From: Paracoccaceae bacterium
GTDB lineage: Bacteria > Pseudomonadota > Alphaproteobacteria > Rhodobacterales > Rhodobacteraceae
Direction: 5' to 3'
Assembly: GCA_020425125.1 (NCBI GenBank)
Contig: JAGQRV010000065.1
Coordinates: 1-64,000 of the forward strand
Length of the DNA stretch: 64,000 nucleotides
Positions 25,794 to 33,313 of this stretch are shown here, piece after piece. A program made the translations under genes and the position numbers. Numbering within the stretch: position 1 is the first letter of the stretch; the number at the start of each line of letters is the position of its first letter. The notes under the pieces were generated by a model. That model was not told the DNA's origin. It made no database searches and saw only the letters and a program-made list of their open reading frames with translations.

Positions 25794-26753
25794 TCAGCCC
25801 GACACCATCGAAGACAGCGTGAAGGGCGCGACATACTCGTCGACATTGTCCGGGGTGATCAGGACGCAATCGAAGAGTTGCTTCTCGCTGTCGGCGCCGG
25901 TCTTGCCGTTCTTGATGAAGTTGTCGGCCTGCCGGACCGCTTCAGCCGAGAAGACCGCGACCGGCTGCAGCACGGTATACTGCATTTCGCCGGCCTTGAT
26001 CGCGGCGACCGCATCGGGCGAGCCATCGAAGCCGCCCACCTTGACCTGGTCGAGCTTGCCGGCTTCCTTCAGCGCGGCGATCGCGCCCAGTGCCATCTCG
26101 TCATTGCCGCTGATCACGCCGATGATGTCGGGGTGGGCCTGCAGCATCGACTGCATCTTGTTGAAGCCCTGGGTGCGATCCCAGTTCGCAACTTCCTGCG
26201 CGACCTTGCTGAGATCGGGGTACTGGGTCAGAACCGTCTCGTAGCCGTTCGAGCGGGTGGCGGCGTTGTTGTCCGCGGGATTGCCGAACAGCTCGACATA
26301 ATTGCCGGTGTCGCCGACGCTTTCGACCCACTGCTGGGCGCCAAGCGCCGCGCCTTGGGCATTGTTCGAAACGAGCTGCGCCTTTGCAAGACCGTCCTGG
26401 TTGATCTCGGCGTTCACGAGGAACACCGGGATCCCGGCATCGACCGCCTTCTTCACGGCGCCGATGGATCCGTCGGCATTCGCCGGATCGAGGATGATCG
26501 CCTTGGACTTGTTTGTGATCGCAGTGTCGATCAGCGTGCTTTCCGTGTTGGTGTCGCCCTTGTGCGCGCTGACCGCAGCCGTGTAGCCGAGATCTTCCGC
26601 AGTCTTCTTGGCCACTTCACCTTCGGTGAACCAGTAGGGGTTGGCGGGGTCGGTGACGATGATCGAGATCAGCCCGTCCGCCCAGGCCGAACCGGCGAGG
26701 AACGGTGCAGCCGCAACCGCCGCGAGCAACAGGCGCTTTCCTTTTCCGTACAT
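25794..26753 (-). CDS. Periplasmic sugar/polyol-binding protein of RbsB type
   Basis: 319 residues. A Sec signal peptide (MYGKGKRLLLAAVAAAPFLAGSAWA) precedes a periplasmic binding protein I fold starting ISIIVTDPANPYWFTEGEVAKK. The hinge-type segments VISGNDEMALGAIAALKEAG and VGGFDGSPDAVAAIKAGEMQYTVLQ are diagnostic of ribose/autoinducer-like binders. It delivers ligand to the permease at 26860-27915 and the ATPase-sensor fusion at 28085-30421. Equivalent EryG proteins serve erythritol uptake in Rhizobium. The ligand here is inferred to be erythritol or a related C4/C5 polyol. Confidence 0.88.
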   Translation of the reverse strand: MYGKGKRLLLAAVAAAPFLAGSAWADGLISIIVTDPANPYWFTEGEVAKKTAEDLGYTAAVSAHKGDTNTESTLIDTAITNKSKAIILDPANADGSIGAVKKAVDAGIPVFLVNAEINQDGLAKAQLVSNNAQGAALGAQQWVESVGDTGNYVELFGNPADNNAATRSNGYETVLTQYPDLSKVAQEVANWDRTQGFNKMQSMLQAHPDIIGVISGNDEMALGAIAALKEAGKLDQVKVGGFDGSPDAVAAIKAGEMQYTVLQPVAVFSAEAVRQADNFIKNGKTGADSEKQLFDCVLITPDNVDEYVAPFTLSSMVSG

Positions 26754-26859
26754 GTGGATTCTCTCTCCCTTTTAAGTTGATGCCGGCGATGCGGCGTTGC
26801 TTTCCGCCCCGGACCGGGCACGGGCCACGGGCTGGAGCGGAGAAGTTCGGCGTGCGGTC

Positions 26860-27915
26860 TCAGCCCTTCTTCGGCCGGCGACCGCCGTACTGGATGCTGT
26901 TGAGAAGGACGGCGAGGACGATCACCGCGCCGGTGAAGACGGTCTGCCAGTAGGACGAGACGCCGACGATCACGAGGCCGTCCGACAGGAAGCCGATCAC
27001 GAAGGCGCCGAGCATGGTCCCGCCGATCGTGCCGCGTCCACCGCTCAGCGCCGCGCCGCCGATCACCACCGCGGCAATGGCCGTCAGTTCGTAGGTCATG
27101 CCCGCGGTCGGGCCGGCCGAGGTGAGCTGCGACGAGAGGACGAGACCCGCGATCGCGGCGCAGATGCCCGAGAGCACGTAGACCGTGATCTTGACGTTCT
27201 TGGTGGGTACGCCGGACAATTCTGCCGCGCGTTCGTTTCCGCCGGAGCTGTAGAGCCAGCGGCCGAAGGCCGTGCGGGTCAGCGCGAGGTGGCAGATTAC
27301 GGCGATGGCGATGAGTACGAGCACGCCGATGGGAATGCCGGCGAGTCGGTTGAAGCCGAGCCAGTTGAAGCCGGTATTTCCGAGTTCCGGGCGGCCGCCG
27401 AGATTGTTGTAGGTCAGGCCGTTGGTCATCAGCAGGGCGACGCCGCGGGCGACGTAGAGCGTGCCCAGGGTTGCCACGAAGGCCGGTACCTTGAGATAGG
27501 CGATCAGGACCCCGTTGATCGCGCCAACGAAGGCGCCGAGTGCACATGTCAGCACCACCACGGCCCAGACCGGCGGGTAGAGGATCACCCCGAACATGCC
27601 GAGCTTGACGCCCTGCATCAGGGCGCCGGCCACGACACCGCAAAGCGCCAGGACCGAGCCCACCGAGAGGTCGATGCCGCCGTTGAGGATCACGAGGAGC
27701 ATGCCGATCGACAGCAGGCCGTAGATAGCCACGTGGTTGGACATGGTCAGGAAGTTCGCCACCGAGAAGTAGTTCGGCGACAGGATCGAGAAGACGATGA
27801 TGATGACGATGAGGGCGAAGAAAGCGCGGCCCTCGAGAAGCACCTTCGCAAGCTCGAAGCGGTCCTTGGGCATGGAAATGCCGAGGCGGCTGGCGATGTG
27901 GGTGGCGTCGCTCAT
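26860..27915 (-). CDS. ABC sugar transporter permease (RbsC family)
   Basis: About 351 residues from the ATG at 27915 (GGAG eight bases upstream). The open frame continues upstream through a very GC-rich arginine-heavy stretch that does not look like protein. Membrane segments begin at FFALIVIIIVFSILSPNYF; the family signature GMLLVILNGGIDLSVGSVLALCG and the SGGRGTIGGTMLGAFVIGFL segment are both present. It forms the inner-membrane channel of the polyol transporter. The gap of about 170 bases to the ATPase gene is longer than others in this operon. Confidence 0.88.
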   Translation of the reverse strand: MSDATHIASRLGISMPKDRFELAKVLLEGRAFFALIVIIIVFSILSPNYFSVANFLTMSNHVAIYGLLSIGMLLVILNGGIDLSVGSVLALCGVVAGALMQGVKLGMFGVILYPPVWAVVVLTCALGAFVGAINGVLIAYLKVPAFVATLGTLYVARGVALLMTNGLTYNNLGGRPELGNTGFNWLGFNRLAGIPIGVLVLIAIAVICHLALTRTAFGRWLYSSGGNERAAELSGVPTKNVKITVYVLSGICAAIAGLVLSSQLTSAGPTAGMTYELTAIAAVVIGGAALSGGRGTIGGTMLGAFVIGFLSDGLVIVGVSSYWQTVFTGAVIVLAVLLNSIQYGGRRPKKG

Positions 27916-28031
27916 GATGGGGCTCCAGCGTTCGATCTGTTGGGCGAGATGGGGCGCGACGGGGCGCCGGCCGTGTCGTGGAGGTAAGGCGGTGATGGCG
28001 ATGGCGTCGGCCATGGCAGGGGCGGACATTG

Positions 28032-28054
28032 CCCGGCCCCGGCCCCGGCCCCGG
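28032..28054. repeat. Short CCCCGG tandem repeat in the transporter operon spacer
   Basis: Three-plus copies of CCGGCC/CCCCGG lie head to tail in the gap between the ATPase-sensor gene and the permease gene. It is purely G+C and could slip during replication. No function is evident. Confidence 0.6.
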
Positions 28055-28084
28055 CGTCCGTGCGGACGCAGACGATGGACGTGC

Positions 28085-30421
28085 TCATGGCATTGCCGCC
28101 ATCGGGCGTTGCCCGGACGTGTCCGGTTCGGCGTCGGTCCCATGGCTCAGGTCGATGATCGCCCGCGCCGTGCGCTCGTCGGTGATCAGGTCGGTGACCA
28201 GCCCGCTGGCAAGGACCGACCGGATCGCAGCAACCTTCACGGCGCCGCCGGCAACCGCGACGATCCTGCGGCCCTTCAGCCTGTCGAGCGGCAGTGTGAC
28301 GATGCGTGCGGTCAGCTCGTTCTCGACCGGACGCCCGCGTGCATCGAAGAAATGGCCGAGCATTTCTCCGACACCGCCCGCGCGCGCTATTGCGGCCATC
28401 TCGCCGGCCTCGACCATGCCCGATGTCACCAGTTCCGCCTCCGGCACCGTGGTTCCGATGCCGACGACAATCAGGTCGGATTGCTTGGCCAGGTCGAACG
28501 CTTCGGCGGCGTCCTTCTGGCCGAGAAGGACATCGCGGTCCGCTGCGCTGTTGGCCATGAACGTCACCGGCATCACGGTCGCTTCGGCGCCGGTCCGCTC
28601 GGCCAGGCGGGTGACGATCTCGTGCGGGTTGGCATGGAACTTCCGGGTCAGACCGCCCATCAGGCCGACGACGTGGACGTGCGGCACATGCAACCCGGAC
28701 AGATTCTCGACGGACGCCAGCAGGGTCCGGCCGTGGCTGACGCCAACGACCATCTTCTGGTCCCGGCCGATCGCATCGTTCAGGAACTCCGCCCCGGCAA
28801 CCCCGAGCGCCTCGAGCGGCAGCTCGTCCTGGTGGACATCGGTGACGACCTTGCAGTGGCCGAGCCCGAAGAAGTCGGCGAGCTGCTGCTCGAGATCGAC
28901 CTCACCGGATGCCGCCATGATTTCTTCCTTGGTCGCGTCGGGGCCGAACTCGGCCGAGATCTTGCCCTTGCTCATGACGATGATGCGGTGTGCTACACTC
29001 AGGCATTCGCCGACTTCGGAAGTCGAGTAGACCACCGCAAGCCCGCTTTTCGCCCCTTCTGCCAGCAGCTTGAAGACTTCAGACTTTGCGCCGATATCGA
29101 TGCCGCGGCTCGGTTCGTCCAGCAGCACGACCGATGGCTTTGTCGCCAGCATCTTGCCGATGACGACCTTCTGCTGGTTGCCGCCGGACAGCGAGCCGAT
29201 CATCGCGCCACCGCCATCCGTCTTGATGTGGACGTCGCGGATCGACTGGTCGATCAGGTCCTGTTCGCTCTTGCGCGAGGTGAAGAGGCGCTTGGTGAAG
29301 GTGCCGATGCTGGCCAGCGACAGGTTCTGTCCGACGCTCATTGTCTGCACCAGTCCGTCGCGCTGCCGGTCCTCCGGCACCAGAACCAGGCCCACGGCAA
29401 TGCGGTCGGCGATGCTCAGATGCGAGACGTCATGTCCGTGAAGCAGGACTTTCCCGCCCGAGGGCCGGATTCGGCCTGCCACGCATTCCATCATCTCGGT
29501 GCGCCCGGCGCCCATCAGCCCGTAGATGCAGACGATCTCGCCAGCCCGGACATTCAGCGTCAAACGGTCGACGGCCGCATAGCCGCCCGGCGCAGGGACA
29601 CTCAGATTCTCGACCCTGAGCGCCACGCTGCCGAAGTCGTATCCAGAAGGCGGCGAGCCGAGGTCGAAGTTCTCGCCCACCATGTTCCGCACGATCCATT
29701 CCAGGTCGATGTCCTTGCGCGGAGCGTAGGCGGTCATGGTGCCGTCGCGCAGCACCACGGCATGGTTGGTGATCTGCAGCGCCTCTTCGAGGTGGTGCGA
29801 GATGTAGACGATCGAGACGCCGCGGCCGGTCAGGTCGCGGATCACCTTGAACAGCACCTCGACTTCGGCCGCGCTCAATGCCGATGTCGGCTCGTCCATG
29901 ATCAGGATGCGCGAATTGACCGAGAGGGCGCGGGCGATCTCGACGATCTGCTGCTGCCCCAGCCGCAGATCCTCGACCAGCGTCAGCGGGTCGATATCTT
30001 CTTCGAGTTCCTTCATCAGGGCGCGCGCCTGACGCTCTTCCTCGGCGAAATCGACGCCCATCGGTGTGCGTATCTCGCGGCCCATGAAGATGTTGTCGCG
30101 CACGTTCATGTTGGGCGCGAGGCTCAACTCCTGGTGGATGATGGAGATGCCGCGGTCGCGGGCCTCGGTTGTCGAGGCAAACCGCACCGGATTGCCGTCG
30201 AGGATGATCTCGCCCGAGGTCGGGGTGACGACGCCCGACAGGATCTTCATCAGCGTCGACTTGCCAGCGCCGTTCTCGCCGAAGAGCGTCGTGACCTGGC
30301 CGCGGTGAATGTCGAAGTTCACGCCCTTGAGCGCCTGGATCGCGCCATAGGACTTGGCGACGTTCCGGGCGGCGAGGACCACTTCCCCCTTGTCGGGGGT
30401 CTTGGATGGGATGTCACTCAT
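28085..30421 (-). CDS. ABC sugar transporter ATPase (RbsA type) fused to a SorC/EryD-like sugar-sensor domain
   Basis: 778 residues against about 500 for ordinary RbsA ATPases. Residues 1-505 form a complete double ATPase: first Walker A GENGAGKST (48-56), first Walker B LIMDEPTSA (about 173-181), then a degenerate second P-loop GLMGAGRTE (301-309), signature LSGGNQQK (411-418) and LLDEPSRG (433-440). From about residue 510 to 758 the chain is a SorC-family effector domain starting DLEQQLADFFGLG, with VVGVSHGRTLLASV, GLMGGLTRKFHANPHE, FMANSAADRDVLL, VVGIGTTVPEAELVTSG, GGVGEMLGHFFDARG and AVAGGAVKVAAI. The same motifs in the same order occur in the EryD regulator (35940-36887). No helix-turn-helix is present. 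Its ATG overlaps the stop of the DUF2291 gene. I infer ligand sensing linked to transport; no frameshift is visible at the join. Confidence 0.9.
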   Translation of the reverse strand: MSDIPSKTPDKGEVVLAARNVAKSYGAIQALKGVNFDIHRGQVTTLFGENGAGKSTLMKILSGVVTPTSGEIILDGNPVRFASTTEARDRGISIIHQELSLAPNMNVRDNIFMGREIRTPMGVDFAEEERQARALMKELEEDIDPLTLVEDLRLGQQQIVEIARALSVNSRILIMDEPTSALSAAEVEVLFKVIRDLTGRGVSIVYISHHLEEALQITNHAVVLRDGTMTAYAPRKDIDLEWIVRNMVGENFDLGSPPSGYDFGSVALRVENLSVPAPGGYAAVDRLTLNVRAGEIVCIYGLMGAGRTEMMECVAGRIRPSGGKVLLHGHDVSHLSIADRIAVGLVLVPEDRQRDGLVQTMSVGQNLSLASIGTFTKRLFTSRKSEQDLIDQSIRDVHIKTDGGGAMIGSLSGGNQQKVVIGKMLATKPSVVLLDEPSRGIDIGAKSEVFKLLAEGAKSGLAVVYSTSEVGECLSVAHRIIVMSKGKISAEFGPDATKEEIMAASGEVDLEQQLADFFGLGHCKVVTDVHQDELPLEALGVAGAEFLNDAIGRDQKMVVGVSHGRTLLASVENLSGLHVPHVHVVGLMGGLTRKFHANPHEIVTRLAERTGAEATVMPVTFMANSAADRDVLLGQKDAAEAFDLAKQSDLIVVGIGTTVPEAELVTSGMVEAGEMAAIARAGGVGEMLGHFFDARGRPVENELTARIVTLPLDRLKGRRIVAVAGGAVKVAAIRSVLASGLVTDLITDERTARAIIDLSHGTDAEPDTSGQRPMAAMP

Positions 30422-31074
30422 TGCACCGTGATCTCCACCGGAGTGACCAGCCAGTTCTTGGGGTTCACCAGCGTGAAGGCACCGACGACCGAGACCGTCT
30501 TGCCGGGCAGGGTGCTGGTGTCGATTCCGGCCAGCACGTCCTTCTTCATCTGGTTGTTGATGGCCGCGCCGGCGTTCTGGTACTCGATCTGGTTCTTGAA
30601 ATCGCCGAACTTGATCTCGCCCGTCGCGTCGCGCAGGTCGGTGCCGTTGATCGCCGGTCCGGTCTGCATCCGGATCTTCGTTTCGGCCGGCATTCCGTCC
30701 ACGTTGACGTAATAGATGCCGGACTTGCCCTCGCCGACCACGCCGGTGAACGCGATCGGGATCACCGAGCCGATGCCGGCCTTGATGCCGTATTGCTGGG
30801 CGGCCGCGTTCTTGTCGGCGGCGACCGCCGTGGCTAATGTCACGGCGTCGACGGCCCGCTTCTCGATATTGTCGCGCACCTTGGGAAACTCCGCGGCACC
30901 GAACGATTCCGGCGAGAAGCCCGCTTCGCTGATGTCCTGATCGGATCCGATGGTGACGACTTTCGTGTCAATCGCGATGGCCGCGATGACGACCACGACG
31001 GCAGCCGCGATCACCAGTTGCCGGCGGCGCGGCCGGACGGATCTGAATCCGCTCAAATCGGCGCTTGTGCTCAT
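30418..31074 (-). CDS. DUF2291-family membrane-anchored protein of sugar ABC loci
   Basis: 218 residues. A positively charged start (RPRRRQ) is followed by one membrane segment (LVIAAAVVVVIAAIAI) and then an exported domain containing GVVGEGKSGIYYVNVDGMPAETKI and GEIKFGDFKNQIEYQNAGAAIN. This resembles the DUF2291 family of predicted periplasmic proteins often encoded beside RbsABC-type transporters in alphaproteobacteria. No lipobox is visible here, so a transmembrane anchor is more likely. It is first in the operon, with GGGAGGT ahead of its ATG and a four-base overlap with the ATPase-sensor gene. Its biochemical role is unknown. Confidence 0.75.
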   Translation of the reverse strand: MSTSADLSGFRSVRPRRRQLVIAAAVVVVIAAIAIDTKVVTIGSDQDISEAGFSPESFGAAEFPKVRDNIEKRAVDAVTLATAVAADKNAAAQQYGIKAGIGSVIPIAFTGVVGEGKSGIYYVNVDGMPAETKIRMQTGPAINGTDLRDATGEIKFGDFKNQIEYQNAGAAINNQMKKDVLAGIDTSTLPGKTVSVVGAFTLVNPKNWLVTPVEITVQ

Positions 31075-31130
31075 GGTTAGGATGACCTCCCGTTACATCT
31101 CATCAAGCCGAATGCGAGGCGCAGCCAGCC

Positions 31131-31146
31131 GGTGTCGGCCGACACC
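31131..31146. promoter_or_regulatory. Perfect 16-bp palindrome upstream of the DUF2291 gene
   Basis: GGTGTCGGCCGACACC is perfectly self-complementary and lies 57-72 bases before the DUF2291 start codon. That position, downstream of the candidate minus-strand promoter, suits a repressor operator or a leader hairpin. Confidence 0.4.
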
Positions 31147-31332
31147 CGGCGCAACACGGAACTGCCACCCGGCGACCGTCTGTCAGGCCAGGGCGCTAGC
31201 GGCCGTGCGGAACGCCAGGCGACGCCATCTAACCAGCGCTGACATGCAGTGCGTGCATACGGTTATCCTCCCCAGACCCGCAGCGGCGGCTATCCTGCCA
31301 CTTGCCCCGGGCCAATCTCCTCCACGCGGACC

Positions 31333-31338
31333 ATTATA
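31333..31338 (-). promoter_or_regulatory. Candidate -10 box for the polyol transporter operon
   Basis: On the minus strand this reads TATAAT, an exact consensus in a GC-rich context. No good -35 is found at the right distance (GATCTC at 17 bases), so it may need an activator. The leader to the DUF2291 gene would be about 250 bases. Confidence 0.35.
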
Positions 31339-31440
31339 CAAATTCTGCGCGGCCTGAGATCCAGTCCTTGATCCCCCCTTACGGTCAACTTCGGCGTTTC
31401 GCTTCGTGTCTCGGGCCGAGCCGTTGATCGAGCGCCGTTG

Positions 31441-31480
31441 TTGACAGTCGCTACCATATGTGAAATAAATTTCTCTGTCA
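31441..31480 (+). promoter_or_regulatory. Candidate eryABCD promoter with flanking operator-like repeat
   Basis: A perfect -35 TTGACA (31441-31446) is followed after 17 bases by AATAAA (31464-31469). An inverted repeat TGACAG (31442-31447) / CTGTCA (31475-31480) brackets the promoter core. A second one, GAAAT-AA-ATTTC (31462-31473), covers the -10. A CATATG palindrome lies between the two boxes. These are good candidates for an EryD binding site. Assignment is inferred from position. Confidence 0.55.
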
Positions 31481-31687
31481 GCAAAAAAATGCACGAGACC
31501 ATCGGAGCTCGTGGATCTGGCAGGAAAGACAGGGGATCCGGGTCCGAAGGGAGGGGCCGTGTCCCCCTAGGGAAGCGATTTTCGCGTGCCGGACGCTGGG
31601 TGCGCGCAAGTGGGGGGAGTTGCATGGCTCATCGGATTCGCCGCGGCGCGGCCGACGCGTTTTGCGCATTCGTGGTGGAGGCGCCCG

Positions 31688-33313
31688 ATGCGTGACGGCG
31701 CGGACATTCTGATCGGCATCGATTCGGGGACATCGGTCGTGAAGGCGGTCGCCTTCGATCTCGCGGGCCGGCAATTGGCGGCCGCATCCGTCCTCAACCG
31801 GTTCGACACGGGTGCGGATGGTTCCGCCTGGCAGCCGCTGGACCGGACCTGGACGGACTGTGTCCAGGCGCTGCGCGGACTTGGCGGCAAGGTGGAGAAT
31901 CTGGCGCACCGGACGGCAGCGATTGCCGTCACGGCGCAGGGGGACGGGACCTGGCTGGTCGGCGCAGACAACGCGCCTGTCGGCGATGCCTGGCTGTGGC
32001 TGGATGCGCGGGCCGCGCCGTCCGTCCGGCGGCTGAACGAATCACCGGCGGAGCGACGCCGGTTCGAGGCGACCGGCACCGGACTCAACACGTGCCAGCA
32101 AGGTGCGCAGCTTGCCCAGATGGAGCGGACGTCGCCAGACATGCTGGACCGTACCGAAGTGGCCCTGCATTGCAAGGACTGGCTCTATCTCAATCTCACC
32201 GGCGTCCGGGCCACGGATCCGTCCGAGGCAAGCTGGACCTTCGGCAATTTCCGGACCCGCCGCTATGATGACGAGGTCATCGCGGCGCTTGGCCTGTCGA
32301 AGCGCCGCCGTCTTCTGCCCGAGATCGTCGACGGAACCGCGGTGACGCATCCGCTGAGCGAGGCGGCAGCCCAGGCCACCGGGCTTCTCGCCGGGACGCC
32401 GGTCAGCCTCGGCTATGTCGACATGGTGATGACCGCTCTGGGCGCAGGCGTCCATACTGGCGACCCGCGGGCTGCCTGCACGGTGATCGGTTCGACGGGC
32501 GTGCATTTGCGCGCGAAGCGGGTCGAGGACGTGCACCTGAACGCCGAAGGCACCGGCTATGTCATGGCGCTGCCGGTTCCCGGCATGGTGACGCAGATGC
32601 AGACCAACATGGCTGCGGCGCTGAACATCGACTGGGCCCTGCGGCTTGCGGCCGACCTGATGGCCGAGACCGGGCACGACATCGCCTTTTCAGATCTGGT
32701 GTCGCGCATCGAGCCCTGGCTTGCGGCCTCGCGGCCCGGTGCGCTGATCTATCACCCCTACATTTCCGAGGCGGGCGAGCGCGGGCCGTTCGTGAACGCC
32801 AACGCGCGGGCAGGGTTCATCGGCCTCTCCAGCGGGCATCGCTTTCCCGATCTTCTGAGGGCCGTGGTCGAGGGGCTGGGCCTTGCGGCGCGGGATTGCT
32901 ACGCGGCGATGGGCGACATGCCGTCCGAGCTTCGGCTGACCGGCGGCGCCGCGCGGTCCCGTTCGCTGCGCGCCGTGCTGGCCGGTGCGGTCAAGGCGCC
33001 GGTGCGGGTTTCGGGCCGCGAGGAAGCCGGCGCCGCGGGCGCCGCGATGATGGCGGCGGTGGCCGTGGGGGCCTATCCGTCGATGGATGACTGCATTGCC
33101 GAATGGGTCACGCCGCTGCTCGGCACCGCCGAGCCGCCGGACCCGGAGCTAGTCCGCATCTACGACGCGCTCTTCCCGGCCTATGTCCAGGCCCGCGGCG
33201 CACTCGCGCCGGTCTGGGACGCTCTGGCAGAGCGCGCGTCCCAACCACAATCGACATCCGAATTATCAGCCGCGACCGGCGACACGACGGCGCGCGAAAG
33301 GAGCATGACATGA
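31688..33313 (+). CDS. eryA: EryA erythritol kinase (FGGY family)
   Basis: 541 residues from the ATG at 31688, which has GGAGG seven bases upstream; the frame is open 34 codons further but without a better start. FGGY kinase landmarks: ILIGIDSGTSVVKAVAFDLAG at the N-terminus, GDAWLWLDARAAPSVRRL, the catalytic-base aspartate in LGYVDMVMTALGAGVHTGD, and ELRLTGGAARSRSLRAVLAGAV near the C-terminus. EryA phosphorylates erythritol to L-erythritol 4-phosphate. The call is supported by the intact eryA-eryB-eryC-eryD order that follows, identical to the Brucella and Rhizobium operon. The ATG of eryB overlaps its stop. Confidence 0.93.
   Translation: MRDGADILIGIDSGTSVVKAVAFDLAGRQLAAASVLNRFDTGADGSAWQPLDRTWTDCVQALRGLGGKVENLAHRTAAIAVTAQGDGTWLVGADNAPVGDAWLWLDARAAPSVRRLNESPAERRRFEATGTGLNTCQQGAQLAQMERTSPDMLDRTEVALHCKDWLYLNLTGVRATDPSEASWTFGNFRTRRYDDEVIAALGLSKRRRLLPEIVDGTAVTHPLSEAAAQATGLLAGTPVSLGYVDMVMTALGAGVHTGDPRAACTVIGSTGVHLRAKRVEDVHLNAEGTGYVMALPVPGMVTQMQTNMAAALNIDWALRLAADLMAETGHDIAFSDLVSRIEPWLAASRPGALIYHPYISEAGERGPFVNANARAGFIGLSSGHRFPDLLRAVVEGLGLAARDCYAAMGDMPSELRLTGGAARSRSLRAVLAGAVKAPVRVSGREEAGAAGAAMMAAVAVGAYPSMDDCIAEWVTPLLGTAEPPDPELVRIYDALFPAYVQARGALAPVWDALAERASQPQSTSELSAATGDTTARERSMT

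Larger units (their letters stand above)
31075..31687. promoter_or_regulatory. 613-base divergent control region between the polyol transporter operon and eryABCD
   Basis: No convincing gene lies here. Towards the transporter it has the 16-bp palindrome at 31131-31146 and a minus-strand TATAAT at 31333-31338. Towards eryA it has a TTGACA promoter at 31441 with flanking inverted repeats. The eryA leader (about 31481-31687) contains an A-run and an inverted repeat CACGAG-N10-CTCGTG (31492-31513) that could form a hairpin. The middle part (31200-31330) shows nothing I can name. EryD probably acts in this region, as its Brucella counterpart represses the ery operon. Confidence 0.55.

Noticed and set aside
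24191-25846. Longer start for the second FGGY kinase, reading into the end of the binding-protein gene
   Set aside because: The first 40 residues do not resemble kinases; the ATG at 25726 has a ribosome site and begins directly with the phosphate-loop strand.
28032-28054. GGCCCC/CCCCGG repeat as an intrinsic terminator or attenuator
   Set aside because: It is a direct repeat without an inverted partner or T-run, so it does not form a convincing terminator.
27916-28143. N-terminal extension of the RbsC-type permease
   Set aside because: The extra 76 residues are Arg/His/Gly-rich, overlap the end of the ATPase-sensor gene and lack a ribosome site; the ATG at 27915 has a good one.
27797-30712. 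A 971-codon open frame on the plus strand opposite the ATPase-sensor gene
   Set aside because: The opposite strand encodes clear ABC ATPase and SorC motifs; the plus frame has none and its composition is that of a shadow.
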